A DNA stretch of 64,000 nt, taken from positions 124,001-188,000 of the forward strand of contig JAGBTQ010000003.1 of the NCBI GenBank assembly GCA_017631275.1. The letters are read 5' to 3'. The position numbers were made by a program, and so were the translations under genes. The first letter of the stretch is position 1, and each line of letters opens with the position of its first letter. Below are positions 15,744-24,369 of the stretch, piece by piece. The notes under the pieces were generated by a model. It was not told the origin of the DNA, ran no database searches, and saw only the letters and a list, made by a program, of their open reading frames with translations. Source of the DNA: Alistipes sp. Lineage in GTDB: Bacteria; Bacteroidota; Bacteroidia; Bacteroidales; Rikenellaceae.

Positions 15744-17042
15744 CTATCTCTTATTGCCGCATATAGGGCAGAACTTAACTGATGGGGGTAGAGTGTTGCC
15801 GCAGCGTGCACATGCGTCGGTTGAGCCAATGCGTGTTCCGCAGTTGCCACAGAACGATGCGCCAGCAGGTAGTGGCCCGTTGCAATTTGGGCATACGCTG
15901 TTGCCCCCCTGAAGCTGAAGGCCGCAGCTGATGCATCGACGAGCATTCTGGTCGTTGTCGGTGCCACACTTAGGACATGGGTTATACGGATCGCCGCACT
16001 TAGGGCAGAAACGCATAGAGTTAGGATATTTGTTCGAGCAGTTTGAGCAATATACCATCTTTGTTGGCTGTATGCCCTGCTCGACAGGTGCGCCGCCCTG
16101 CATGTTGTTGTTGCCACCAAATGTTGGCTGGTTGTACTGTGGCTGCATCATGCCCTGAGCCATGCCTGCGCCCATGCCGCCACCAGCGCCCATGCCATTC
16201 ATCATGTTAATGGCGAGGATGCCACCCAAGATGCCACCTGTGCCACCGGCGTTGCCCATAGCATTTGTGAAGCCGTCGATAGCATTGTTTGCTGTGCCAA
16301 ACATCTGCTCCTGCTGCCATGTGCGACCAGTAATCGACATCTCGGCCTGCTTAGCGATAGCCTCTTTGATGCGTGCTCCCTCAGGGGTAGAGTCATCAAC
16401 CTCGATGGTGTTGACATAGAACTTGCCAAGGTTAAGACCAAGCTCGTTGCAGAATGGGGCCATGCTCTCCTTGAGGTAGTCCGACATCTGCGAGAGGTAT
16501 GCCGAAATCTGCTTGAAGCTCAGGTTGTTCTGCATCATATACTGCAAGATTATCGACTTCACCTTTGTTGTGAACTCGCCCTCGAACTGCATGGTGAAGT
16601 CGCGCTCAGTAAACTCCTGCTTTGTGCCCACCATCTTGATGATGAAGCGCTCCGAGTCGATGATGTTCATGCCATACTGACCGCGTGCTGTGATAGGAAT
16701 ATGGGTGTTGTAGCCTGCATCGTGAATCGACATGCTGTCAATCTCCCACTGAATGCTGTAGGTCTGAATCTTGTTGATGAACCACACCTCGGCAGTAAAT
16801 GGGTTCTTACCGCCAAAAGGTATTCCGAAGAGTGAACGGAGGATTGGAAGGTTCTCAGTGTTGAGCGTATGCTTGCCTGGCCCAAACTTGCCTACAAGCT
16901 GACCCTTAGAGAAGAGAAGTGCCTCCTGCGACTCCTGCACAATAAGCTGTGTGTATGTGCTGAGGTTGGTCTCAGGGTGTCGCCAAGCGTAGATAGTCTC
17001 GCTACCTTGAGGAGCCCATCTTACTAAATCAATGATTGCCAT
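15744..17042 (-). CDS. SPFH-domain protein with four C-terminal zinc ribbons (YdjI-like)
   Basis: The N-terminal ~290 residues fit the SPFH/virion-core-protein family of Bacillus YdjI: IDLVRWAPQG, FGPGKHTLNTENLP, and TIEVDDSTPEGARIKEA. A Gly/Met-rich linker (about 255-320) follows. Residues about 328-432 then hold eight CxxC knuckles, i.e. four double zinc ribbons (CSNCSNKY, CPKCG, CPKCGTD, CISCG, CPNCNG, CGNCG, CARCG, CPICG). SPFH proteins form oligomeric rings on membranes; YdjI works with PspA-type envelope-stress proteins in Bacillus. No PspA gene is seen here. It is the first gene of the six-gene operon, with a TAATTTTG promoter element 78 bases upstream. There is no transmembrane segment. 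Confidence 0.88.
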   Translation of the reverse strand: MAIIDLVRWAPQGSETIYAWRHPETNLSTYTQLIVQESQEALLFSKGQLVGKFGPGKHTLNTENLPILRSLFGIPFGGKNPFTAEVWFINKIQTYSIQWEIDSMSIHDAGYNTHIPITARGQYGMNIIDSERFIIKMVGTKQEFTERDFTMQFEGEFTTKVKSIILQYMMQNNLSFKQISAYLSQMSDYLKESMAPFCNELGLNLGKFYVNTIEVDDSTPEGARIKEAIAKQAEMSITGRTWQQEQMFGTANNAIDGFTNAMGNAGGTGGILGGILAINMMNGMGAGGGMGAGMAQGMMQPQYNQPTFGGNNNMQGGAPVEQGIQPTKMVYCSNCSNKYPNSMRFCPKCGDPYNPCPKCGTDNDQNARRCISCGLQLQGGNSVCPNCNGPLPAGASFCGNCGTRIGSTDACARCGNTLPPSVKFCPICGNKR

Positions 17043-17119
17043 GTCCTAAATATTTTTTTGAATTATTATGCGTAGTGATGCATTTTCCACGACGGGGGTC
17101 GTATCAATGCAGATTTACA

Positions 17120-17127
17120 CAAAATTA
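17120..17127 (-). promoter_or_regulatory. Candidate -7 element of the SPFH operon
   Basis: CAAAATTA on plus reads TAATTTTG on minus. The -33 region is weak, so the assignment rests on the -7 match and on the 171-base gap in front of the first gene. Confidence 0.5.
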
Positions 17128-17213
17128 AGCATAATTTTTCAATTAGCACCTTTTATTTCATAAAAAACGCTAATAGGAGTATGCGATCAATGATTTTTTC
17201 GTGTTATTATGAC

Positions 17214-17981
17214 TTATCTCTGCTTGAAGACTTGATGAGCAGATATTCGTAGGGCTATGTCGCCGTCGTGCCAATCTACTATGCCGTGCAGTGTGCATGT
17301 CTGCTTTGGTAGCCTCTCGCTGGCATAGTAGCACGCCCCGTCAACAACCACTCGCAGTGTGTCGCTTAGGTCGTGAAAGTGTCGCACCGAGGTTCGATAC
17401 TCTTCTGGTGATTGCTCGCTATCGCACCACGTCAAGCTCTGCTCCTCCTCGATAGGGAGCAAGTTGTCGATAGTCACGTAGCGCAACATTTTGTCGGTGT
17501 TAGCTTGCTCTATCGTAACCCTCTCGCCCTCAGGTGCAGCATCCTGCTTGTCGAGGAGTGTCAGGTAGTTTAGTATGTCATCTCTGTCGATGCGGTCAAC
17601 AACATACTCTGCGGTTGGTGCTCTGCCCATTACGGTTTTGCCACCCTCGCGCCCGATGTTAAGTCCTGAACATCGTAGCATGACGCGGCTAAAAAGCGGC
17701 ACTACATCGTTTATCTCTTCGCCCTCCACCTTTAGCTCTATGCCTCCGCTTCCGTCGTCGATGACTATGGCGTTGTTTAGCTCGCCAAGCTTGTCGTTAG
17801 CAACAACATAGCCGATAATGTATATGTCATTTTTGATTGTCACCGAGCGCTCCGACCTAAGCGACCATAGATATGCCACACTCACCTCGCCACGGGGTGC
17901 TCTGAGGCTCTCCGTGGTGCACGACGCAAGCGACAGTAATAGGCTCAGGATTAGGCTAATATGTAGTGCAGTCCTCGGCAT
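17214..17981 (-). CDS. DUF5689 lipoprotein
   Basis: The lipobox LASC (residues 18-21) follows a short signal peptide, so the protein should be an exported lipoprotein. The body fits the DUF5689 pattern common in Bacteroidota: a strand set IYIIGYVVANDKLGELNN, then IVIDDGSGGIELKVEG and a second half near PKQTCTLHGIVDWHDGDIALRI, which looks like an OB-fold. The 255-residue protein is a paralogue of the preceding gene. The two reading frames overlap by 26 bases, which indicates coupling. Role unknown. Confidence 0.8.
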   Translation of the reverse strand: MPRTALHISLILSLLLSLASCTTESLRAPRGEVSVAYLWSLRSERSVTIKNDIYIIGYVVANDKLGELNNAIVIDDGSGGIELKVEGEEINDVVPLFSRVMLRCSGLNIGREGGKTVMGRAPTAEYVVDRIDRDDILNYLTLLDKQDAAPEGERVTIEQANTDKMLRYVTIDNLLPIEEEQSLTWCDSEQSPEEYRTSVRHFHDLSDTLRVVVDGACYYASERLPKQTCTLHGIVDWHDGDIALRISAHQVFKQR

Positions 17982-18753
17982 ATCGCATCTTTAGTTGGTA
18001 GTACTCTCTGCCGTTGCGGTGCTTGCCATGTTGCACTATGCCTCGTAGCGCACGAATAGAGTGCGGAATGGTGTTGTTGGCATACGCGGCGTAGTCGCGC
18101 GTGAAGACGAGTAGTGTGTCGTTTGCCTCGTCGCAAAAGAGGGCATATCCCTGCCATATAGCATTAGCGAGGCTCTCGTTGCGTAGTGTGTCGATAGATG
18201 TTGACGCGATGAGTCGTAGGTGGCCTACCTCGACAAGCTCACCACACATATCCTCTCGAAGTTCGGCTATAGTGTGCGGTGCTGGTTCGAGAATTTCGAT
18301 GTCGTCGCTTCGTGTGATAACCCTGTGAACGTCAATTTGTGAGTGTAGGTAGTCTATGTCGTAGTTCTCGTAGCTTGGAGCGCTGCTTCCCACCTGCAAG
18401 GTGCCATAGCGATAGCCGAGCGTGCACCCCTCAAGGTTGAGTGCTACGAGTAGCCCCTCAGGGTATGTGGTGTGTAGCCTGTCGAGTCCCACAACAACCT
18501 CAATACCACCGCTTTGGTCTTGCACCATCATCGTGCGGTAGAAGTTATCATCTCTATCCGACGATGTCACTCTACCCACGATTATGCACCCCTCGTCTAT
18601 GGTATGATGCTTACCCTTAGATAGGCCCTCGCGCAACTCGCCTATAAGGTAGTTTGCCGAGGGTAGCTCCGTGGTGATTGTTGGCGGTGTGGTGCTATTG
18701 TAGCAACCGCCAAGAAGTAGCACGATACACGCATATATGAGCCTGAGGCGCAT
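17956..18753 (-). CDS. DUF5689 lipoprotein, second copy
   Basis: The lipobox LGGC (residues 14-17) marks a lipoprotein of 265 residues. The signature of the family is visible: IIVGRVTSSDRDDNFYRTM followed by VQDQSGGIEVVVG, and a late RALRGIVQHGKHRNGREYY that matches LHGIVDWHDG of the downstream paralogue. The gene starts four bases after serB and overlaps the next gene by 26 bases, so the three form one unit. OB-fold and nuclease-associated roles have been suggested for such domains elsewhere, but nothing catalytic can be seen here. Confidence 0.8.
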   Translation of the reverse strand: MRLRLIYACIVLLLGGCYNSTTPPTITTELPSANYLIGELREGLSKGKHHTIDEGCIIVGRVTSSDRDDNFYRTMMVQDQSGGIEVVVGLDRLHTTYPEGLLVALNLEGCTLGYRYGTLQVGSSAPSYENYDIDYLHSQIDVHRVITRSDDIEILEPAPHTIAELREDMCGELVEVGHLRLIASTSIDTLRNESLANAIWQGYALFCDEANDTLLVFTRDYAAYANNTIPHSIRALRGIVQHGKHRNGREYYQLKMRYAEDCTTY

Positions 18754-18757
18754 GGTG

Positions 18758-19987
18758 TTAGGCTTTAGGCTCTACCCACGAATCCTTCAATCCAAGGAAA
18801 TAGAGAATGCCGTCGAGACCAACGGTAGATATCGACTGACGCGCTGTGGCACGCACCTTTGGCTTGGCATGGAATGCAATACCGAGGCCCGCGATGTTGA
18901 GCATAGGAAGGTCGTTGGCACCATCGCCCACAGCCACAGACTGCTGAATGTCGATATTCTCAAACTGGCAGAGTAGGCGAAGCAGCTCCGCCTTGCGTGC
19001 GCCGTCGACAATCTCGCCGGTGTAGCGGCCAGTGAGCTTGCCATTCTCCACCTCCAGCTCGTTGGCATATACATAGTCGAAGCCAAATCTGCGCTTTAGG
19101 TAGTTGCCAAAGTAGGTGAAACCACCCGATAGGATAGCCGTCTTATATCCCACACGCTTTAGGATTGTCATCATGCGATCCACGCCCTCGGTGATAGGTA
19201 GGTTCACGGCTATATCCTCCATAACATCGACATCGAGGCCCTTGAGCAGTGCTACGCGCTGCTCGAAGCTCTCTCTAAAGTCGATCTCGCCACGCATGGC
19301 GCGCTCCGTAATCTCGCGCACCTCACGACCCACGCCCGCACGGTCGGCAAGCTCGTCGATAACCTCGGTGGTGATTAGCGTAGAGTCCATATCGAAGCAT
19401 ATTAGGCGGCGTGAGCGGCGGAAGATACCGTCCTTCTGGAACGATATATCGACCTCGCCCCTCTTGGCAAGCTCCATGAGTGCTCGCTGGAAGTCGCCCT
19501 TATTGGAGAGTGTGCCTCGCACTGAGAACTCGATGCTTGTCTTTGGTGCGCGCTCGTCCTCGTCGAGAGGCATACGGCCTGTTAGACGGTTGATGTCGTC
19601 GATGTTTAGCCCCTCCTCAGATATTGCACGTGTCACGTTCGAGATATGCTCAGCAGTAATCTTGCGACCCACCATGGTGATGATATATCGGTTTTTGCCC
19701 TGACCACCAACCCAGTCACAATACTGCTCTCGGGTAATCGGCTCAAAACGTATAGTCATGTTCATCTCGGAAGCCTTAAACAATAGCTCCTTCATAATCT
19801 GTCCCGAGCGCTCAGGTGAGGTCATAAAGAGTATTCCGAGGGTCATGGTGCGGTGAATATTCGACTGACCGATGTCCAAAATAAACGCATCGTGGCTGGC
19901 GAGAATACCTGTTAGTGAGGATGTTAGACCTGGCTTATCCTCGCCCGATATATTAATCTGAATAATCTCGATATTATCACTCTTCAT
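18758..19987 (-). CDS. serB: Phosphoserine phosphatase with N-terminal ACT domains
   Basis: SerB removes phosphate from phosphoserine in the last step of serine synthesis. Two ACT-like regulatory domains occupy about residues 1-165 (IQINISGEDKPGLTSSLTGI and YIITMVGRKITAEHISNVTR). The HAD domain follows with DMDSTLI (nucleophile Asp, about 196-202), the Ser-containing LSGGFTYF (about 290) and VGDGANDLPML (about 355). The 409-residue length fits the ACT-bearing Bacteroidota form. A TATATTTG promoter element lies about 60 bases upstream on minus. It heads the unit with two DUF5689 lipoproteins. Confidence 0.96.
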   Translation of the reverse strand: MKSDNIEIIQINISGEDKPGLTSSLTGILASHDAFILDIGQSNIHRTMTLGILFMTSPERSGQIMKELLFKASEMNMTIRFEPITREQYCDWVGGQGKNRYIITMVGRKITAEHISNVTRAISEEGLNIDDINRLTGRMPLDEDERAPKTSIEFSVRGTLSNKGDFQRALMELAKRGEVDISFQKDGIFRRSRRLICFDMDSTLITTEVIDELADRAGVGREVREITERAMRGEIDFRESFEQRVALLKGLDVDVMEDIAVNLPITEGVDRMMTILKRVGYKTAILSGGFTYFGNYLKRRFGFDYVYANELEVENGKLTGRYTGEIVDGARKAELLRLLCQFENIDIQQSVAVGDGANDLPMLNIAGLGIAFHAKPKVRATARQSISTVGLDGILYFLGLKDSWVEPKA

Positions 19988-20045
19988 ATCTGTGCAATGC
20001 TTTAGTTGTTCACTATGCTGAGAATATATTTCGATATCTCAACAA

Positions 20046-20053
20046 CAAATATA
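20046..20053 (-). promoter_or_regulatory. Candidate -7 element of serB
   Basis: CAAATATA on plus reads TATATTTG on minus, about 60 bases in front of the serB start. No convincing -33. Confidence 0.5.
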
Positions 20054-20074
20054 CGAAATTTTCCAAAAAATAGT

Positions 20075-20082
20075 TATCTTTG
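20075..20082 (+). promoter_or_regulatory. Candidate -7 element of mscS
   Basis: TATCTTTG, about 40 bases before the mscS ATG; it is divergent from the serB element and only 21 bases away from it. Confidence 0.55.
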
Positions 20083-20121
20083 TTGCTGTAATTTTTCGAA
20101 TTATACCAAATTTTTACAGAT

Positions 20122-21084
20122 ATGAAAAACCTATTGTTTATCTCTGCTCAGACTGAGGAGGGCGCAGCAGTTGCCGAGAATGGCGCTGAGGCAGCTGCCG
20201 AAGTAGTTAAGGAGTCACCTATTGCTATCAATAGCGTTGATGATGTTAAGGAGAGTGTCGAGCAGCTCTTTAGTATCGACTATTCACAGCTCGTAGATAA
20301 GCTCTTGGAGGGAGCTTTGGTTGTTGGTCTTAAGATTATTGCTGCCCTTGTCATCTACTATTTGGGTCGTTGGGTTGTGCGTCGTGTGATGAAGCTCATG
20401 GACAAGGTTTACGAGAAGAAGAGTGTCGAGAAGTCGTTGCGCTCGTTCCTCTCAGGCGTTGTTAAGGTGTTGCTCTATGTAGTCATCGTACTCATCATTA
20501 TCCAGGTGCTTGGCATCAACACCACATCACTCGTTGCGATGATTGCCTCTGCCGGCTTGGCTATCGGTATGGCTCTTAGCGGCACATTGCAGAACTTTGC
20601 AGGTGGCGTTATGATACTTCTTCTCCGCCCATATCGCATTGGCGACTATATCGACGCTCAGGGCGAAGAGGGTACAGTAACAAAGATTGGCCTATTCTCA
20701 ACCGAGATCATCACTGTTGACAACCGCATCATCTATATCCCTAATAGCACTATCTCGACATCAGTTATCGACAACTACTCAACCTCTGAGATGCGCCGTG
20801 TAGATTGGACCGTGAGCGTAGAGTATGGCTCTGACCCAGAGAAGGTGCGCCAGGTGCTCGTAGATATGCTTAAGAGCGATAGCCGTGTTGCTGCCGACCC
20901 AGCACCAGTGGTATTCCTCGTAAACCTTGCCGACAGTTCAGTGCAGTTCTCAGCTCGTGCATGGTGCAAGAATGGCGACTTCTGGGGCCTTAAGTTCGAT
21001 ATTCAGGAGCGTATATATGTAGAGCTCCCAAAGAATGGCATCAACTTCCCATTCCCACAGCTCGACGTAAATCTAAAGAAATAA
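20122..21084 (+). CDS. Small-conductance mechanosensitive channel (MscS family)
   Basis: MscS channels open under membrane tension and release solutes during hypo-osmotic shock. An Ala/Glu-rich N-terminus (about 1-60) precedes three membrane helices. The pore helix TM3 has the expected Gly/Ala pattern (MIASAGLAIGMALSGTLQNFAGG, about 140-162). It is followed by the beta domain (RIGDYIDAQGEEGTVTKIG) and the alpha/beta vestibule ending FPFPQLDV. The 320-residue length is normal. The gene has its own divergent promoter shared with the serB intergenic region, and a DUF5606 gene follows after 30 bases. Confidence 0.95.
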   Translation: MKNLLFISAQTEEGAAVAENGAEAAAEVVKESPIAINSVDDVKESVEQLFSIDYSQLVDKLLEGALVVGLKIIAALVIYYLGRWVVRRVMKLMDKVYEKKSVEKSLRSFLSGVVKVLLYVVIVLIIIQVLGINTTSLVAMIASAGLAIGMALSGTLQNFAGGVMILLLRPYRIGDYIDAQGEEGTVTKIGLFSTEIITVDNRIIYIPNSTISTSVIDNYSTSEMRRVDWTVSVEYGSDPEKVRQVLVDMLKSDSRVAADPAPVVFLVNLADSSVQFSARAWCKNGDFWGLKFDIQERIYVELPKNGINFPFPQLDVNLKK

Positions 21085-21114
21085 CAATCAATAAAATAAC
21101 AGTTGAACAAAACT

Positions 21115-21513
21115 ATGGAATTAAAGGATATTTTGGCTATCTCAGGTCAGCCAGGTCTTTACAAGTATGTGGCGCAGTCAATGCGTGGTGTTATCGTTGA
21201 GTCGCTTATCGACGGCAAGCGTATGAATGCTGCTGCAACCTCACGCGTAAGCGCACTCACCGAGATCTCTATGTTCACCGAGGGTGAGGATATCGCTCTT
21301 GCTGACGTCTTTACAAACATCTGGAACTACACAGGTGGCAAGCAGGCTATATCTCACAAGGAGTCGGCAGCTAAGATTCAGGAGGAGTTTGCTAAGGTGC
21401 TCCCAGAGTACGACCGCGAGCGTGTTCATGTATCAGACATGAAGAAGTGCTTTGCTTGGTACAACATCCTTGTTGAGGCGGGTTTCACTGAATTCAAACT
21501 CCCCGAAGAGTAA
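21115..21513 (+). CDS. DUF5606 protein
   Basis: This is a 132-residue soluble protein conserved in Bacteroidota. The N-terminus (ELKDILAISGQPGLYKYVAQ) and GVIVESLIDGKRM are characteristic of DUF5606, followed by a helical C-terminal half with MKKCFAWYNILVEAG. I start at the ATG at 21115; the frame also has a TTG at 21103 that gives an unusual MNKT extension. Function unknown. It follows mscS closely, and its TAA stop is the start of a palindromic element. Confidence 0.85.
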   Translation: MELKDILAISGQPGLYKYVAQSMRGVIVESLIDGKRMNAAATSRVSALTEISMFTEGEDIALADVFTNIWNYTGGKQAISHKESAAKIQEEFAKVLPEYDRERVHVSDMKKCFAWYNILVEAGFTEFKLPEE

Positions 21514-21642
21514 TTTGTTGTGATAAGGGGTCATCTTCGACCTATCCCAAAAAGCTGAGCACCCGAGGCTGTACTTCTTGTACTATCCTCGGGTGCTCAC
21601 TTTTGCGATAAGCCAAATCTAACCCCTTCTGACAACAAATTT
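21512..21642 (+). repeat. Palindromic 3'-end element, copy P7
   Basis: It begins on the last two bases of the upstream stop codon. Both tips carry the same paired exchange against the common form: TTTGTTGT at the 5' end and ACAACAAA at the 3' end (TTTCTTGT/ACAAGAAA elsewhere). The inner stem is as in P3. Confidence 0.9.
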
Positions 21643-21836
21643 ATTTTTTCTTAATCGTCTTAATTGTCTTAATCGTCCTATCTGCCCTATCTTCCCTATT
21701 CTCCCTATTCTCCCTATCGTTCCCATCTCTCCCATAAAATAATCCCGTGCGAAGCACACCTTACTTTTCACCTTTCACTTTTCACCTTTCCCCTCTCACT
21801 TTTCCCCTCTCCCTTTTCCCCTTTCACTTTTTTTCG
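21643..21836. repeat. 9-bp CCC-rich tandem repeat tract, locus 2
   Basis: Nine or more 9-bp units drift from CGTCTTAAT through CTTCCCTAT and TCTCCCTAT to CTCTCCCAT (about 21650-21735), ending CCATAAAATAA. The 26-bp block at 21746-21771 (CGTGCGAAGCACACC...) is identical to 5385-5410. TTTCACCTTTCAC-like words then run into the promoter of the permease gene. Confidence 0.8.
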
Positions 21837-21844
21837 TATCTTTG
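21837..21844 (+). promoter_or_regulatory. Candidate -7 element of the permease-menG unit
   Basis: TATCTTTG ends only nine bases before the ATG at 21854. The transcript would therefore start within a few bases of the start codon. Confidence 0.6.
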
Positions 21845-21853
21845 CCCGCAGTT

Positions 21854-23095
21854 ATGAGCAACGAGTTTTACATAGCCAAGCGTCTATCGAGTCGCAAGCA
21901 TGGTGAGCGTGCTGGGGTAATGGAGCGTGTGGCAACCATTGCCACTGCCATAAGCCTCATGGTAATTGTCGTGACGCTGTCGGTCGTGGTGGGCTTCAAA
22001 GAGAGTGTTGATGCTATGCTTAGCGGTGCCTCGGCAGATGTTGTGGTGACAGCGCCCCAGAGCATGGGTACGCTCTCGCCGGTGTTGCTTGAGCGCAGCG
22101 ATGAGCTGGTGGAGTTACTTGATAATGAGCCCGTTGTGCGCTACTCTCCATATTTGGCTAAGGAGGGCGTTATCAAGAGCGACGACAACATCATCGGCGT
22201 GGTGCTCAAGGGTGTGGACTCATTGTACAACTTTACATTTTTCGAAGAATACCTTGTTGAGGGCGAGCTACCTCGTATTGGTCGTGAGCCTCGCTCGCGT
22301 GATGTGATGCTCTCGGTAGATGTAGCCAAGAAGATGGACGTTGGCGTGGGCGAGCGTATCAAGATGTTGTTCGTCGATCCTAACGATGGCTTGTTGCGCG
22401 ATAGGTTTGAGGTGTGTGGATTGTTTAAAACAGGTCTCGATGTTGTTGATGATGCGCTAGTTATCAGCGACATACGCAATGTCGAGCGCTTCTATGCCAA
22501 TGGCAAGAGCGCTGTTACGGGCTACGAACTATGGCTGCAACCTGGTGCCGATGTCGAGGCAAGTGCTGAGGTGCTCAACCAGAGATTTATTGAACTCTAC
22601 TTTGAGCACGAGATAAATGCCGAGGCATTCACCATGCAGACCATCTATCCCAACCTCTTTGGCTGGTTGGCTACGCACGATGTCAATGCCCTCTTTATCT
22701 CGATAATTATGATTATCGTGGCGCTGCTAAACATGACTACGGCGCTCCTTATCATTGTTCTTGAGCGTCAGACGATGATTGGCGAGCTCAGGGCTATGGG
22801 CATGAGCCGCTGGTCGGTAGTCAAGGTCTTTGTTTTCCGTGCCATGTTCATTGTTATGCGTGGCGTGGGCTGGGGCACACTTTGCGGCATTACGCTCGTT
22901 ATGCTACAGCACATATTTGGTATTATGCCACTCCCTGCCGAGGGCTATATCCTCAGTACCGTGCCTGTGGCTATCTGCTGGAGGCTGTGGGCGTTAGCTG
23001 TGATTGTGGCCACTGTCGTGACGATGCTTGTGCTGATACTTCCGTCGCTCTACGCGGCACGTGTATCGCCCGCCAAGGCAATAAGATACGAATAA
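21854..23095 (+). CDS. ABC transporter permease, LolC/LolE/FtsX type
   Basis: Such permeases work with an ATPase to extract lipoproteins or move other substrates from the inner membrane. The 413-residue protein has one N-terminal membrane helix (about 28-50, ISLMVIVVTLSVVVGF), a periplasmic MacB_PCD-like domain (about 60-265), and three C-terminal helices in the FtsX pattern (VNALFISIIMIIVALLNMTT; EMRAMGMS-like ELRAMGMSRWSVVKVF). It ends in ARVSPAKAIRYE, the usual family end. The annotated start is the ATG at 21854; an upstream TTG in frame lies inside the promoter element. No ATPase gene is adjacent. menG follows after 28 bases. Confidence 0.9.
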   Translation: MSNEFYIAKRLSSRKHGERAGVMERVATIATAISLMVIVVTLSVVVGFKESVDAMLSGASADVVVTAPQSMGTLSPVLLERSDELVELLDNEPVVRYSPYLAKEGVIKSDDNIIGVVLKGVDSLYNFTFFEEYLVEGELPRIGREPRSRDVMLSVDVAKKMDVGVGERIKMLFVDPNDGLLRDRFEVCGLFKTGLDVVDDALVISDIRNVERFYANGKSAVTGYELWLQPGADVEASAEVLNQRFIELYFEHEINAEAFTMQTIYPNLFGWLATHDVNALFISIIMIIVALLNMTTALLIIVLERQTMIGELRAMGMSRWSVVKVFVFRAMFIVMRGVGWGTLCGITLVMLQHIFGIMPLPAEGYILSTVPVAICWRLWALAVIVATVVTMLVLILPSLYAARVSPAKAIRYE

Positions 23096-23123
23096 AAGAG
23101 TTATAAATATAAGTGCTATAACT

Positions 23124-23843
23124 ATGAAACCTTATAACGAGGAGCAGTCAAAAAAGGAGCAGGTGGAGCAGATGTTCGACAACATTGCTCCGACATACGA
23201 TAGACTCAACCATGTGTTGTCGTTTAACATCGACCGCATGTGGCGTCGTCGTGTTATGCGCATTGTGCGCTGCCACAACCCCAAAGTTGTTATGGACATC
23301 GCTACGGGCACGGGCGACCTAGCTATTGCCATGGCTAAGTCTATCGACGGTGTTCGTATCAAGGGTGTAGATCTTTCTGAGGAGATGTTGCGTGTGGCAG
23401 AGGCCAAGGTGTCGAAACTCGGCTTGGCAGATCGCATATCGCTCACTAAGGGAGATGCCGAAAATCTCGACATGGTTGCTACGGCGTCGGTAGATGCTGT
23501 CACTGTGGCATTTGGTGTGCGTAACTTCGAGAACCTCGAGCAGGGCCTTAGCGAGCTATACCGCACCCTGAAGCCTGGTGGCAAGCTCATCGTCTTGGAG
23601 TTCTCGATACCTCGCAATCGCCTTGTAAGGTGGGTATATGCGCAGTATTCTCACCGTCTGCTACCACGCATCGGCGAGATGATATCGAAGGATAGAATGG
23701 CTTACGACTACCTCCCCGACTCGGTTGAGGAGTTCCCATCGCCTGAGCGCTTTAGCGAGATGTTGCTTGGCGTAGGCTTCGCCAATGTTAGGGCTAAGTC
23801 GCAGAGCTTTGGTATAGCACATATCTATGAAGCAACAAAATAG
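23124..23843 (+). CDS. ubiE: Demethylmenaquinone methyltransferase (MenG/UbiE)
   Basis: The enzyme methylates demethylmenaquinone with SAM in the last step of menaquinone synthesis. The 239-residue protein has the family start (MFDNIAPTYDRLNHVLSFNID), motif I DIATGTGDLA (about 71-80), and the second signature FGVRNFENLEQGL (about 132-144), followed by LKPGGKLIVLEFS. All are intact. It is preceded by a permease gene and followed five bases later by a small exported protein gene, so it lies inside a plus-strand operon. Confidence 0.96.
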   Translation: MKPYNEEQSKKEQVEQMFDNIAPTYDRLNHVLSFNIDRMWRRRVMRIVRCHNPKVVMDIATGTGDLAIAMAKSIDGVRIKGVDLSEEMLRVAEAKVSKLGLADRISLTKGDAENLDMVATASVDAVTVAFGVRNFENLEQGLSELYRTLKPGGKLIVLEFSIPRNRLVRWVYAQYSHRLLPRIGEMISKDRMAYDYLPDSVEEFPSPERFSEMLLGVGFANVRAKSQSFGIAHIYEATK

Positions 23844-23848
23844 AGTAT

Positions 23849-24355
23849 ATGCCTAAATGTCTGCGATATATAACCACCGTTGTGCTGCTCCTATTCTCGG
23901 TGAATAGGGCACATGCCGACATCCTCGACAACTTCCATTTCGAGAGGTTTGTTGCTGTGACCCACCTCTCGTCGTCGGGTGCAAACATCTGGGTTGATGT
24001 GCGCAACGACTGGTCGCATGCCTTGGTCATAAAAAAGGGTAAGGTGGATGTGATGATGCATGGCAAGAAGGTTGCTACCATCGAGCTACGCGACAAGATT
24101 GTTCTGCCCAAGCGCTCGACATCGCGCATACTCATACCCTTGCGTTTCGATACGGAAAACACCTTCAGTTTTCAGCGCGTGATTCGCAATCTGATTGATA
24201 AACGAGGTTTAGGCACAACGATTGACTATCGTGTTCGTGCGGGAACAAAGCTCCTAAAACTCACTTTTTCAGATAAAAATGTTGCTGTTTCCGAAATTTT
24301 AAATAACTTCGCATTATCAAACGATAGTTTGAAGGAGTTGATAGAGCTGATATAA
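23849..24355 (+). CDS. Exported protein of unknown function
   Basis: The 168-residue protein has a Sec signal peptide (about 1-23, ending RAHA). The body is a predicted beta-sandwich: LSSSGANIWVDVRNDWSHAL and IVLPKRSTSRILIPLRF recall LEA-type-2 domains that cap envelope proteins, but the match is weak. It is not a lipoprotein. The start lies five bases after menG, and the next gene starts 14 bases after its stop, so it is probably co-transcribed with both. Confidence 0.75.
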   Translation: MPKCLRYITTVVLLLFSVNRAHADILDNFHFERFVAVTHLSSSGANIWVDVRNDWSHALVIKKGKVDVMMHGKKVATIELRDKIVLPKRSTSRILIPLRFDTENTFSFQRVIRNLIDKRGLGTTIDYRVRAGTKLLKLTFSDKNVAVSEILNNFALSNDSLKELIELI

Positions 24356-24369
24356 TGATAATTTAATAG

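Noticed and set aside
9896..17042. Phage or tellurite-resistance (Ter) island
   Set aside because: No terminase, capsid, integrase or TerD-type protein is present; composition is like that of the neighbours.
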